A DNA stretch of 64,000 nt from Candidatus Amulumruptor caecigallinarius (GTDB lineage: Bacteria; Bacteroidota; Bacteroidia; Bacteroidales; Muribaculaceae). The stretch spans positions 964,302 through 1,028,301 of the forward strand of contig JAMPDP010000001.1 of assembly GCA_023665605.1 (NCBI GenBank), in the 5' to 3' direction. Each line of letters starts with the position of its first letter. Position 1 is the first letter of the stretch. Under the pieces are notes generated by a model. It searched no databases and was not told the origin of the DNA. It saw only the letters and a program-made list of their open reading frames with translations. Below are positions 16,184 to 25,046 of this stretch, piece by piece. A program made the position numbers and the translations under genes.

Positions 16184-16214
16184 AAGTTTAAATCACTTCA
16201 TCACCGCAAAGTTA
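16184..16214 (-). promoter_or_regulatory. sppA promoter -7 and adjacent 16-bp shared motif
   Basis: TAACTTTG at 16207-16214 (minus) lies 46 bases before the sppA start. Directly after it, in the leader, is AAGTTTAAATCACTTC (16184-16199, plus orientation), which recurs identically at 60810-60825 and inverted at 60633-60649. Confidence 0.6.
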
Positions 16215-16279
16215 CTAAATTTCCGCATGATTAAGATATGTTTACAATAATAATTACGGTACTTATCGGGGAGAATTGC

Positions 16280-16287
16280 TATATTTG
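16280..16287 (+). promoter_or_regulatory. -7 element of the nfeD-SPFH unit
   Basis: TATATTTG, 27 bases before the nfeD start. No TTTG at the -33 spacing. Confidence 0.5.
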
Positions 16288-16313
16288 GGGTGACAATTTA
16301 ACCACACTCTGCT

Positions 16314-16751
16314 ATGGATGCCTGGATTATATGGATAATATGTGCGGTGGCTCTGATCATCGTGGAGCTGCTGACGCAGTGGATTTCCACTTTCTGTCTG
16401 GCCGTGGGATGCCTTGCGGCACTTGTGGCAGAGCTGTGCGGGGCCTCTATGGCGTGGCAACTCTTCTGGCTCGGCGTTGGCACCATTGCCGGGTTTGTCG
16501 GGTTCATGCCTCTGTTCAAGAAGCGCGTGGAGCGGCGTCGCCTTGCTGCTGACGGCGGCCATCTGAGCAATATGGATGCCCTGATAGGTCGTCGCGGGCG
16601 CGTCATCGTGTCCATCCCTGCCGGTGGCCTGGGGCGCGTGAAGATAGACGGCGACAACTGGCAGGCCGAGTGCGCGCTGCCGGTGGATGAGGGAGCCGAG
16701 GTGACGGTGACCGGCTATGACAGCATCATCCTCAAGGTGGTGCCGTGTTGA
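16314..16751 (+). CDS. NfeD-like membrane protein
   Basis: 145 residues. Two to three hydrophobic helices cover about residues 2-66 (WIIWIICAVALIIVELL, then a Cys-rich hydrophobic stretch and WQLFWLGVGTIAGFVGFM), followed by a soluble OB-fold-like domain (about 83-145: LIGRRGRVIVSIPAGGLGRV). Short NfeD proteins are partners of SPFH/stomatin-type scaffold proteins, and here the SPFH gene follows 53 bases later. No ClpP-like protease domain is present, so this is the short form. Confidence 0.9.
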   Translation: MDAWIIWIICAVALIIVELLTQWISTFCLAVGCLAALVAELCGASMAWQLFWLGVGTIAGFVGFMPLFKKRVERRRLAADGGHLSNMDALIGRRGRVIVSIPAGGLGRVKIDGDNWQAECALPVDEGAEVTVTGYDSIILKVVPC

Positions 16752-16804
16752 TGCAGTAATTAGAGGTTGCTTTAAAACAAACGCTTAAACTAAAACACAT
16801 TTAT

Positions 16805-17788
16805 ATGGGATCAATCATCCTTGCAGCGGCCATCATCATAGCCGCCATCATCATTGTCAGCGCGGGCGTCAAGGTAGTGCCGCAGAGCGAGACCAAGGTA
16901 ATAGAGCGCCTGGGTCGCTTCCATAGTGTGTTGGGCCCGGGTCTGAACATCATATGGCCCTTCATCGACAAGCCTAAGGCCATCTACACCCGGCGCATCG
17001 AGAACACTGTGGGCGGTCGCACCATAGTGCGCGTGAACACCACGACGGCCATTGACCTTCGCGAGCAGGTGTATGACTTCCCCTCGCAGCAGGTGATCAC
17101 CCGCGACAACGTCACTACCGAGATCAACGCCCTGATTTACTTCCAGATTGTTGACCCGAAGAAGTCGGTCTATGAGATTGACAATCTGCCCAACGCCATT
17201 GAGAAGCTGACGCAGACTTCGCTGCGTAACGTCATCGGCGAGCTGGAGCTTGATGAGACCCTTTCGTCACGCGACACCATCAACAACCGTCTGCAGGCCA
17301 TCCTTGACGATGCCACCAACAAGTGGGGCGTGAAGGTGAACCGCGTAGAGCTTCAGGACATCACGCCCCCCGAGAGCGTGCGCGTGGCCATGGAGAAGCA
17401 GATGCAGGCCGAGCGCAACCGTCGCGCTGAGATTCTCAACGCCGAGGGTGAGAAGAAGTCGCTCATACTGCGCTCCGAGGGTGAGAAGCAGAGCCAGATT
17501 AACCGTGCCGAGGCTCAGAAGCAGGCCGAGATACTGCGAGCCGAGGGCGAGAGCCGTGCCAAGGCCCTTCAGGCTGAGGGTGAGGCCGAGGCTATCCGCC
17601 GCGTTGCCGAGGCTATCCGCAACACGCAGACCGACCCGGCCACATACCTCCTGGCCACCAAGTATATAGAGGCTCTGGAGGAGATGACGCGCGGCAAGAA
17701 CGACAAGACCGTCTTCATCCCCTACGAGGCCACCGGCGTACTGGGCTCCCTGGCTTCCATCAAGGAGCTGTTCGGCGCCGTCAAGTGA
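16805..17788 (+). CDS. SPFH/band 7 (stomatin/QmcA-like) membrane scaffold protein
   Basis: 327 residues. One N-terminal membrane helix (about 3-22) precedes the SPFH domain (KVVPQSETKVIERLGRFHSV to about 200) with the stomatin-type NAVLYF-like segment EINALIYFQIVDPKKSVYEI. A long Ala/Glu/Arg-rich coiled coil (about 195-270, repeated AEGE and RAEGE motifs) drives oligomerisation. Such proteins form large rings in the membrane and often control FtsH-type proteases. It is paired with nfeD upstream, the common two-gene unit. Confidence 0.94.
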   Translation: MGSIILAAAIIIAAIIIVSAGVKVVPQSETKVIERLGRFHSVLGPGLNIIWPFIDKPKAIYTRRIENTVGGRTIVRVNTTTAIDLREQVYDFPSQQVITRDNVTTEINALIYFQIVDPKKSVYEIDNLPNAIEKLTQTSLRNVIGELELDETLSSRDTINNRLQAILDDATNKWGVKVNRVELQDITPPESVRVAMEKQMQAERNRRAEILNAEGEKKSLILRSEGEKQSQINRAEAQKQAEILRAEGESRAKALQAEGEAEAIRRVAEAIRNTQTDPATYLLATKYIEALEEMTRGKNDKTVFIPYEATGVLGSLASIKELFGAVK

Positions 17789-17835
17789 TGGAGACGCCTG
17801 CGGGAGTTGAAGAGCCCGCAGTTGCCTGTTTGAGG

Positions 17836-17985
17836 TTGTAAATCGGCGTCCTGCGGACGCCATTTGCGTTATGCCGTTAACCCCGGATGCCTGCGCTAAC
17901 GCTTCGGCTTCCGGGGCTACGGGTAAATCAGCGTCCTGCGGACGCTTGGTGCGGGGGTGTTGGGCCGATGGTTTTGCAACACCCT
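17836..17985. repeat. Type A element with a type B-like right end (copy A3)
   Basis: The body is type A (GTAAATCGGCGTCCTGCGGA..., CCCCGGATGCC / GGCTTCCGGGG hairpin, second GCGTCC stem), but the last 24 bases include GCCGATGGTTTTGCAACACC, which is the end sequence of the type B elements at 9660 and 42955 and not of other type A copies. It lies between the convergent SPFH and gntR genes. Confidence 0.8.
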
Positions 17986-18021
17986 TCCTACAATTGGGGG
18001 GGGGTGGGAGTGGGGTGAGGA

Positions 18022-18375
18022 TCAGGGCTCGCGGAGGCGGTCGGTTAGTTCTTCGATGGTGATGCCCAGACGGGTCATGTCGCGGCGTAGGGCGGGGAGG
18101 GTGTCGTCGAGGAACTCGCGGCGGAGCTCTCGGCGGATGATTTCTACGGCATCCGGGGAGACGAAGCATCCGAGGCCTCGCTTCTGGTAGAGGATGCCGA
18201 GAGCCTGCATATCGTCGTAGCTCTTGAGGACAGTGCGGGTGTTGACCGTCATCTCGACGGACAGCTCCTTGACCGAGGGCGCACGCCCGTCAGGCTCCCA
18301 TGCTCCGTCGAGTATGCGGCCGTAGCAGTAGTCGGTGATTTGTCGGTATATAGGTTTTGAGGTATTGAAGTCCAT
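18022..18375 (-). CDS. GntR family transcriptional regulator, YtrA type
   Basis: 117 residues, made of an N-terminal winged helix (SKPIYRQITDYCYGRILDGA, then RAPSVKELSVEMTVNTRTVL as the recognition region) and a short C-terminal helical tail of about 45 residues rather than a ligand domain. That layout is the YtrA subfamily, which controls neighbouring ABC transporters. Here it is the last gene of the ABC-permease-gntR unit, 31 bases after the permease. A nine-G run lies just past its stop (17996-18004). Confidence 0.92.
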   Translation of the reverse strand: MDFNTSKPIYRQITDYCYGRILDGAWEPDGRAPSVKELSVEMTVNTRTVLKSYDDMQALGILYQKRGLGCFVSPDAVEIIRRELRREFLDDTLPALRRDMTRLGITIEELTDRLREP

Positions 18376-18406
18376 GTGTCCGGTTCAGAGGGAATGGGGG
18401 AGTGGG

Positions 18407-19234
18407 TCAGCAGTTGCGCTCCTTGACTTTGCGGTACACGAATGCGCAGAGCACGGCACCGATGAATATCAGCAGCGGGAAGCCGATTCCGTAGGCCAGG
18501 TTGAGGTATTCGCTCACGGCCTGCTCCGTGACTTGCTCAACTTCAGCAGTAGAGGGGTGGTTGCCGTTGACAAGCTCAAGGCGGTTAATCAGTCGATAGA
18601 ATACGAACACCGCCGAGAGCACTGACTGCAGGATGATGTAGGCAATGCCTGTGCCGAGAGACCAAAGGACGCTCTTGAGGATGGTGTCACGGCGGAAGGA
18701 AATTACGAACAGCAAGCATAGCACCGATGGAACAAAGGCATTGATCCATGCGGCGATATGAGCGCGCTGGAGGCCTATGAGCCATCCGGGGAAGAGGTTG
18801 AGATTGGCGATTTCGCCTTCAGAGGCGAGAAATGTAGTGAGCACGCAGTATTTTTCCGGCAGTATTGTCTGGCTCAGAGCCGGCAGCAGCAGCACCATCA
18901 GAGGCACAGCCACTACCGTGTAAAGGAGCAGGAACGCGGCCTTGGTCTGCCATGAAGCCGGCAGGGTGATGTCGGTCTCGCGGGCATTGTAACGCGCCAG
19001 GGAGAGCGGAGCGAAGACAATGAGCAGAATCAGTATCCACTCCACCATCAGCCCTAATGGGGCGAATTCAATGGCAGCCGTCCACATCATGAAGGCGGTG
19101 CAGAGGAGTGACACCAGCGGGTAGACAATGAGCTGCCACTTGATGCGGGGCAGATAGTAGCGTGCCACCATGCCGAGGGAGGCACGACGCGGCGATGATG
19201 TATGGTTGACAGAGAAATCAGCAGCAGAGGTCAT
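18407..19234 (-). CDS. ABC transporter permease-like membrane protein
   Basis: 275 residues from the ATG at 19234, which overlaps the ATPase stop by 17 bases; the longer frame would run deep into the ATPase gene. Six hydrophobic helices can be counted (about 35-55, 60-80, 95-118, 155-178, 185-215, 245-268), with a large loop between helices 3 and 4. I recognise no specific transporter family. Coupling to the ATPase and GntR genes makes it the membrane part of a YtrA-controlled exporter-like system; the substrate is unknown. Confidence 0.85.
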   Translation of the reverse strand: MTSAADFSVNHTSSPRRASLGMVARYYLPRIKWQLIVYPLVSLLCTAFMMWTAAIEFAPLGLMVEWILILLIVFAPLSLARYNARETDITLPASWQTKAAFLLLYTVVAVPLMVLLLPALSQTILPEKYCVLTTFLASEGEIANLNLFPGWLIGLQRAHIAAWINAFVPSVLCLLFVISFRRDTILKSVLWSLGTGIAYIILQSVLSAVFVFYRLINRLELVNGNHPSTAEVEQVTEQAVSEYLNLAYGIGFPLLIFIGAVLCAFVYRKVKERNC

Positions 19235-20075
19235 GGGGCGTGGAGTTGATGATGGAGAGGATGTTGTCGCGACTCGGCGAGCAGAGAGCATTGTAAAGGA
19301 GGCTCAGGTCGGGGCGAGAGTCGGCGGGTGCATCAGGGATGGCCGGGAGCAGCCCGCGGTAAAGCCCGGCGAATGCCTCCTGATAGAGTGCTCCGTCAAG
19401 CGGCATGGGGGATGTGGCAAACTCCAAGGCATTGCTTATGCACTCGATTGAGGCATCAAGAATCATCTCACCGTGAGATATGTAGAGGAGACCGTCAAAG
19501 AGATATTCGAGATCTTGCACCGTGTGGGTTGAGACCACCACCGTCTGCCCCTCGCGGGAGTGCCGGGCCAGCAGGCGCGCCAGAATTTGCTTGGAGTTGA
19601 TGTCAAGGCCGTTGGCCGGTTCATCAAGGAGCAGCAGGTCAGTGCGGAGGGATATGGCGTAAGCGAGCATAGCCTTGCGGCGCATACCGAGCGACATACG
19701 GTCGAGGCGCTCCGTGCCGGTGAATCCGAATGCCGCGAGGCAATCGCGGAGCACTTCGGCTGAGAAGGTGGGATAGAATGGCGCGTGACAGAGCACCATT
19801 GAGTGAATGTCAGGAGCCGGGAAACAGGTTTCGTCGCCGAGGAAGAACACCCGTGACAGAGCCTCCGCCGAGCGGGAGTCCACGTTAAGGCCGTCGATGA
19901 GGCAACGCCCAGTCTGAGGGACAATGAGACCGCACATCACCTTGAGGAGAGAGGTCTTGCCGGCACCGTTCTCGCCGAGCATCAGGTAAGTGCCTTCATG
20001 CAAGGTTGCCGAGACACTTCTCAGTGCCTCGGCCCCCTTGCGATACTTGAAAGTAACGTTTTGGAGCTCAATCAT
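19218..20075 (-). CDS. ABC transporter ATP-binding protein
   Basis: 285 residues, one nucleotide-binding domain. Walker A is GENGAGKTS (34-42), the signature is SLGMRRKAM in place of canonical LSGGQ, and Walker B is LLLLDEPANGLD; the H-loop is STHTVQDLE. The modified signature and short C-terminal extension (about 225-285) are usual for ABC-2-type exporter ATPases. It is the first gene of the unit and has a full consensus promoter. Confidence 0.94.
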   Translation of the reverse strand: MIELQNVTFKYRKGAEALRSVSATLHEGTYLMLGENGAGKTSLLKVMCGLIVPQTGRCLIDGLNVDSRSAEALSRVFFLGDETCFPAPDIHSMVLCHAPFYPTFSAEVLRDCLAAFGFTGTERLDRMSLGMRRKAMLAYAISLRTDLLLLDEPANGLDINSKQILARLLARHSREGQTVVVSTHTVQDLEYLFDGLLYISHGEMILDASIECISNALEFATSPMPLDGALYQEAFAGLYRGLLPAIPDAPADSRPDLSLLYNALCSPSRDNILSIINSTPHDLCC

Positions 20076-20171
20076 GAATGTTTGTCTGTATGAAAGTCTC
20101 TTTATGGGCAGTCATTATTACAATGAGTGGGGATGGTTGGTGATGCAGCGGTGTGCATCACTATCACACCG

Positions 20172-20202
20172 CAAATGTACGTACTTTTTTCGGGTCTGCA
20201 AA
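20172..20202 (-). promoter_or_regulatory. Promoter of the ABC-permease-gntR unit
   Basis: Minus strand TTTG (20199-20202), 19-base spacer, TACATTTG (20172-20179). It lies 96 bases before the ATPase start. The GntR operator would be expected nearby; CGCAAATGTACGTAC is the only partial palindrome I see. Confidence 0.75.
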
Positions 20203-20422
20203 CTTTTCGGAGAAAAAGTGCAGTCTTTCATCGGTCAATGCGGGGGATGCGGCAAGATGCTCCAGTATCTTTCGGGTCTATTATTGGTCTATTCGCAAGT
20301 ATTCGTGGCTGCAAAACAATGTGTTATGCCGGGGAGTGCGTAACTTCGCGCTGCAATTCGGGTTTGCTCTCTTTCATAGATTTCATTGCTTCGATTTCAT
20401 AATACTTACCAATCCATCATAC
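20203..20422. other. Leader region of the LRR protein gene
   Basis: An open frame runs through it in phase with the LRR gene but its sequence is not protein-like. TAACTTCG at 20341-20348 differs by one base from the -7 consensus and is the best promoter candidate, 74 bases before the start codon. Confidence 0.4.
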
Positions 20423-22597
20423 ATGATCAAACATCTACTCATGACCGCCCTTGGGCTGGCCGTTGCGAACGTTGGCTTCGCTTCCGGGGTCGGTCTGGCC
20501 TATCACACAAACGAGGACACCAAGGAGGCACGCGTTTGCTTCACCACTAACTCTGACCAGGATCAGAAGGCCACCATCATCGAGATTCCTGACGAGATAG
20601 AGATTCTGGGTGTCACTTACAAGGTAACCGAGATTGAGCCTAACGCGCTCAACAATTTCCCCAACGTCACCGAAGTAATCATAGGCAAAAACATCGCCAC
20701 CATCGGCGCCATCAAGGTCACAGACTCCGCCGTGCGCATGGGCGATGCGCAGAACTTCTACGGCTGCCCCAAGCTGGAGAAGTACACCGTGAAGGGTGGA
20801 AGCACCACCTTTGCCGCCACCGGTGCGGGCATCCTTGTGGTCAAGGGGATGAACGCCATCGCCAAGGTGCCCCAGGCACTTCCCGTCACTGACGGCGTGC
20901 TGAAGATGTCGACCAGCACCACCGGCCTGTGCGAGGGGGCCTTTGCCGAGAACTCTACCATCACCGACCTCTACCTGGCACCGAACCTGGCGTTTGGCGA
21001 CTACTCCAACAGCTTCAACGATATGCTCAAGCTGCGCCGCTTCTACGTCAACGGCAGCGCGACCCCGGCCAACTTCTCCGTTAAGGCTTACGTGCTCTAC
21101 AACGCCAACCAGACCAAGGTCATCTCATTTCCTCCCGCATATCAGGTGGAGGGCTTCAGCTGCGCCTCATCCGTGACGGAGGTCGGCTACAAGGCATTTG
21201 CCAACACACAGCTCTATCAGGTGACGATGTACGGCGTGAAGAAGATAGGCAAGCGCGCCTTCTACAAGTCAAAGATAATTTCTGCCGAGCTGCCCTCCAC
21301 AGTGACCACTATTGGCGACCAGGCTTACATGGACTGCCCCCGTCTGGGTACCATCACTCTTAACTCCACCGCAGCCCTCCCTGCCGGATTTGCCCGCGAC
21401 TGTCCCGCACTCACCACTGTCAAGGGCAACAAGGTACCCTCGGCTGTGGGCGCCGCCGCTTTCAAGGATTGCGTAAAGCTGACGAGCTATCCCTTTAACG
21501 GTGCCACTAACTGCAACAGCGACAGCGCTTTCGTGAACTGCGGCTTCACCGAAGTCAAGTTCACCGGCACATACAAGCCGAACGAGGATGGCGCGTACCG
21601 CTTTGGCCGCGCCTTCTTCGAGGGCAACCTCAATCTCGCCAAGATAGACCTCTCGGGCCTCAAGGCCGATGCCGCCAATCCCACCGCTCCCGTCGACATA
21701 TACTGGGCGTTCTCTAATGGCTGCCCCGAACTGAAGAAGATATGGTTCAGCGAGGCCACTAACTTCGAGTGGGTTCCGGTTTTTGAGGGCGATACAGGTA
21801 TGTTTGGCCCCAATCCTATAATCAACGAGTTTGTGCTGGGTGGCTTCAAGGTGGAAGGCGCTACATACGCCGCCATAAGATATGACTCCGGCGTGCATCT
21901 GCCGGTGGTATATCTCCGCACCACGGGTACCCCTTATCACTACTGCTATCTCAGCAGACTCTTCTCCGTCACCGGCACAGCCACCTGCCAGCCCACGTTC
22001 TATTGCGATGCCTATACGCTCAAGGGCTTTGACGAGGCTTATGGCAACTATATCGTTCCCGGCGCGAAGTATTACATCCCCGGCGGCACGGCAGAGAATT
22101 ACGCCGATGTCAATGAGCAGGCTCAGTTTGTTCAGGAGATGTACACCTACACACCCTCCAAGACCTCGAACGGCAAGTATAAGCTCACGCTGAAGAGCAA
22201 CCTCTCATACCTGGTCTTCACCAAGGTGATAATCAACGGCACCACCTATGCACCCTATCCCGACAACGGTCTGACCGTAGATGTGGACTTCGACAAGGTT
22301 GGCGACGTGGATGTGTACTACAACGTAGACGGCATTGAGATGCACACCATCTACCCCGGCAGCAACGCCTCGATAGAGTCCGTAGGAGCTGATGAGGGCG
22401 GTCTTCAGGCAGCCGTCAACGGCACTGAGGTGAGCTTCGGCGAGACAGCCGCATATGAGGTGATAGACCTCAGCGGGCGTATCGTCGGTATGGGCGAGGG
22501 TTACTCGGTAAATCTTGAGGAACTTGCCCACGGCACCTACATCGTCATCGCCAAGGGCATGAACGGCGGCAAGGCCACCGTCAAGGTGGTGCGCTGA
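20423..22597 (+). CDS. BspA-like leucine-rich-repeat exported protein with Por-type sorting domain
   Basis: 724 residues from the ATG at 20423, which begins a signal peptide (MIKHLLMTALGLAVANVGFA); 90 upstream codons in the same frame are leader. The central part is a series of LRR_5 (BspA/Treponema) repeats of about 23 residues, for example EIPDEIEILGVTYKVTEIEP and GVKKIGKRAFYKSKIISAEL. The C-terminal 75 residues (VIDLSGRIVGMGEGYSVNLE, then HGTYIVIAKG) form a Por/type IX secretion-like sorting domain. It probably reaches the cell surface and binds host or matrix proteins as other BspA-like proteins do, which is inference. Confidence 0.9.
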   Translation: MIKHLLMTALGLAVANVGFASGVGLAYHTNEDTKEARVCFTTNSDQDQKATIIEIPDEIEILGVTYKVTEIEPNALNNFPNVTEVIIGKNIATIGAIKVTDSAVRMGDAQNFYGCPKLEKYTVKGGSTTFAATGAGILVVKGMNAIAKVPQALPVTDGVLKMSTSTTGLCEGAFAENSTITDLYLAPNLAFGDYSNSFNDMLKLRRFYVNGSATPANFSVKAYVLYNANQTKVISFPPAYQVEGFSCASSVTEVGYKAFANTQLYQVTMYGVKKIGKRAFYKSKIISAELPSTVTTIGDQAYMDCPRLGTITLNSTAALPAGFARDCPALTTVKGNKVPSAVGAAAFKDCVKLTSYPFNGATNCNSDSAFVNCGFTEVKFTGTYKPNEDGAYRFGRAFFEGNLNLAKIDLSGLKADAANPTAPVDIYWAFSNGCPELKKIWFSEATNFEWVPVFEGDTGMFGPNPIINEFVLGGFKVEGATYAAIRYDSGVHLPVVYLRTTGTPYHYCYLSRLFSVTGTATCQPTFYCDAYTLKGFDEAYGNYIVPGAKYYIPGGTAENYADVNEQAQFVQEMYTYTPSKTSNGKYKLTLKSNLSYLVFTKVIINGTTYAPYPDNGLTVDVDFDKVGDVDVYYNVDGIEMHTIYPGSNASIESVGADEGGLQAAVNGTEVSFGETAAYEVIDLSGRIVGMGEGYSVNLEELAHGTYIVIAKGMNGGKATVKVVR

Positions 22598-22639
22598 CCG
22601 CACACCGCTGACACAGGCCGCGTAAGCGGTTGTCTAAGA

Positions 22640-22810
22640 TAGTGTTGCAGAACCTACTGATGGAGGAGGTGATGTCGTAAATCGGCGTCCTCCAGACGCC
22701 CTCTGCTGCGCTGACTATGACCCCGGATGCCTTCGCTAACGCTCCGGCTTCCGGGGCTACGGGTAAATCAGCGTCCTGCGGACGCTCCCAAGGGATCTGC
22801 AACAAACTCT
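22640..22810. repeat. Type A intergenic element (copy A4)
   Basis: Begins AGTGTTGCAGAACCTACTGA, a good left terminus, followed by a GCGTCC-TCC-AGACGC stem variant, the CCCCGGATGCC / GGCTTCCGGGG hairpin, a GCGTCC-TGC-GGACGC stem and a weak right end (GGATCTGCAACAAACTC). It lies downstream of the LRR gene. Confidence 0.85.
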
Positions 22811-22858
22811 TAAAACAACATCTAAGCAGATACAGCACATATAAATATCATAGCAAAC

Positions 22859-22892
22859 AGAGAGAGGTTCTCCGTGAGGAGGGCTTCTCTCT
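22859..22892 (+). terminator. Hairpin after the LRR gene and repeat
   Basis: Arms AGAGAGAGGTTCTCC and GGAGGGCTTCTCTCT with a 4-base loop, then TTTC. It could end the LRR transcript after it has passed through the repeat. Confidence 0.6.
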
Positions 22893-22983
22893 TTCGTAAC
22901 TACTCACGTCTCTCAATGGACGAGCTCTATCTTTTTTTTGATAAAAAATATTATCATTTCAGCCGGAAGTGCGGAAAAATTGT

Positions 22984-22991
22984 TAGATTTG
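22984..22991 (+). promoter_or_regulatory. -7 element of the glycogen operon
   Basis: TAGATTTG, 60 bases before the first gene of the operon. No TTTG at 19-21 bases upstream. Confidence 0.5.
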
Positions 22992-23051
22992 TCAAACCTC
23001 TCCCCAATTCAGCTTACTGCACCCACATACATACCATGAAACCCTCAGCGC

Positions 23052-25040
23052 ATGAGTTACCTTAAATTCGACAAGAGCCTGCTGATCAATCTTGACCAGT
23101 CGCTGAAGCTCGAGATGCTGCGCACCAACCGGCTCGGGGCATATCACTGCACCACGCTGACCGACTGCAACACCCGCCGTCAGCACGGGCTGCTCGTCAT
23201 CCCGCTGCCGGATGCCACGGGCGAGCCACACGTACTGCTGTCGTCGCTTGACGAGACGGTGGTGCAACACGGGGCCGAGTTCAATCTTGCCCTTCACCGC
23301 TACGCCGGCGGCACTTACTCGCCCAACGGTCACAAATACATCCGCGAGTTTGACTGCGAGCGCGTGCCCAGCACTACCTACCGCGTCGGCGGCGTAATTC
23401 TCACCAAGGAGAAGATATTCATCTCCAATGAAAACCGCATCCTGATTCGCTACACCCTGCGTGAGGCCCATTCGCCCACCACGCTGCGTCTGCGGCCGAT
23501 GTTGGCCTTCCGCCGCGCTAACGACATCTGCGTTGCCAATGACCGGATTAACACAGCCGTGACCGAAGTGCCGGACGGCATCGCCTGCTGCCTCTACGAT
23601 GGTTATCCCACCCTCTATATGCAGCTCTCCACCTCCGGCGGCAAGTTCGTGAGCCGTCCGGATTGGTATCGCAACTTTGAGTACATCAAGGATATAGCCC
23701 GCACCGAGGGTGCGTGCGAGGACCTGTGGACTCCCGGCTACATCGAGCTCCCCATCGAGCCGGGACAGTCGGTGATATTCTCAGCCGGAGTTGCCGAGGC
23801 CGACCCTACGAAGCTCCAGGAGATGTATGAGGCCGAGATGAAGAGCCGCACTTGCCGCACCAGCTTCTTCAACTGTCTGAAAAATGCCGCCAAGCAATTC
23901 TATATCCGTCCGGCCTCCGGGGGGATGTATATCATCACGCGCTATCCGTGGGGCGATGTCCGCGCCCGCGACCTGTTCATGGCGCTCCCCGGCTCCACCC
24001 TCTGCATAGACCATCCGAAGGACTTCCATGAGATCATGCAGACGGGGCTTGACGCGCTGATGAAGTTCTTGACCAAGGGTGTAACAGATCCTGTGATTCG
24101 CCATCTGGATGCCCCGGATGTGCCGCTGTGGGCACTGTGGGCACTTCAGGAATATGCCGTGGCCAAGGGGATGGACGATGCGCGCGACAAGTATGCCGCC
24201 GCCGTGGGCAAGCTGATGGATGCCATCCTGGCCGACGCGCACCCCAACCTGCACGTGGATGACCGCGGGCTGATAGAGACCGCCGGACATCACACCGCCG
24301 CATCATGGATGACCGCCACGATGCCCGGCTCGGGCAGGCCCATCGTGCCCCGTACGGGGCTGTTGGTGGAGTTGAACGGGCTGTGGTATGACGCACTCTG
24401 TTTCGCCTCCGAACTTACCGGTCGCGAGCGGTATGCACAGATAGCCAACGGACTTGCTCCGGCGTTCATAGAAACGTTCCTCAACGAGGCCGGCTACCTG
24501 TGGGACTACGTGGACCAGGGTGAGCCTAACCCCGAGGTGCGACCCAACATGGCCATAGCCATCGGTCTCCGCCACACCCCGCTGAGCCGCCGTCAGCGCA
24601 AGGGAGTGCTTGACGTAGTGACCCGCGAGCTGCTAACCCCCAAGGGACTACGCACCCTCTCGCCCAAGAGCGGGGCATACCGACCCACGTATGTGGGCAC
24701 CGCCGAGGAGCGCGCACTCGCCCTGCACAACGGCACCGCCCGCCCCTGGCTGATGGGTTTCTACGCATCGGCCTACTTAGGCGTGTTCGGCCCCGGCGGC
24801 GTGGGATATATTGACAGGATGCTCATCGGCTTCGAGGAGGAGATGAGCCAGGGGTGCATCGGCTCCCTGTCGCAGCTCTATGACGGCAACCCGCCCTACG
24901 ACGGCCACGGGGCCATCAGTCATGCGGTGAATGTGGCCGAAGTGCTCCGCGCGCTTGTCACCCTCAAGGACTTCGAGCGCGCCGAGGACCGCCGTTACCG
25001 CGAGGCCATGGGCATTGATAAGTCTGACACCAAGAAGTAA
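23052..25040 (+). CDS. Glycogen debranching enzyme (amylo-alpha-1,6-glucosidase)
   Basis: 662 residues, cytoplasmic. An N-terminal beta-rich debranching domain (about 15-240, NRLGAYHCTTLTDCNTRRQH, then LLVIPLPD) is followed by an (alpha/alpha)6 barrel (about 290-640; ITRYPWGDVRARDLFMALPG, DGLIETAGHH-like DDRGLIETAG, and GYLWDYV). This is the bacterial GDE architecture that hydrolyses alpha-1,6 branch points. It is the first of three genes with GT4 and GH57, an alpha-glucan operon that recurs in Bacteroides. The next gene starts 6 bases after its stop. Confidence 0.94.
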   Translation: MSYLKFDKSLLINLDQSLKLEMLRTNRLGAYHCTTLTDCNTRRQHGLLVIPLPDATGEPHVLLSSLDETVVQHGAEFNLALHRYAGGTYSPNGHKYIREFDCERVPSTTYRVGGVILTKEKIFISNENRILIRYTLREAHSPTTLRLRPMLAFRRANDICVANDRINTAVTEVPDGIACCLYDGYPTLYMQLSTSGGKFVSRPDWYRNFEYIKDIARTEGACEDLWTPGYIELPIEPGQSVIFSAGVAEADPTKLQEMYEAEMKSRTCRTSFFNCLKNAAKQFYIRPASGGMYIITRYPWGDVRARDLFMALPGSTLCIDHPKDFHEIMQTGLDALMKFLTKGVTDPVIRHLDAPDVPLWALWALQEYAVAKGMDDARDKYAAAVGKLMDAILADAHPNLHVDDRGLIETAGHHTAASWMTATMPGSGRPIVPRTGLLVELNGLWYDALCFASELTGRERYAQIANGLAPAFIETFLNEAGYLWDYVDQGEPNPEVRPNMAIAIGLRHTPLSRRQRKGVLDVVTRELLTPKGLRTLSPKSGAYRPTYVGTAEERALALHNGTARPWLMGFYASAYLGVFGPGGVGYIDRMLIGFEEEMSQGCIGSLSQLYDGNPPYDGHGAISHAVNVAEVLRALVTLKDFERAEDRRYREAMGIDKSDTKK

Positions 25041-25046
25041 CCCACC

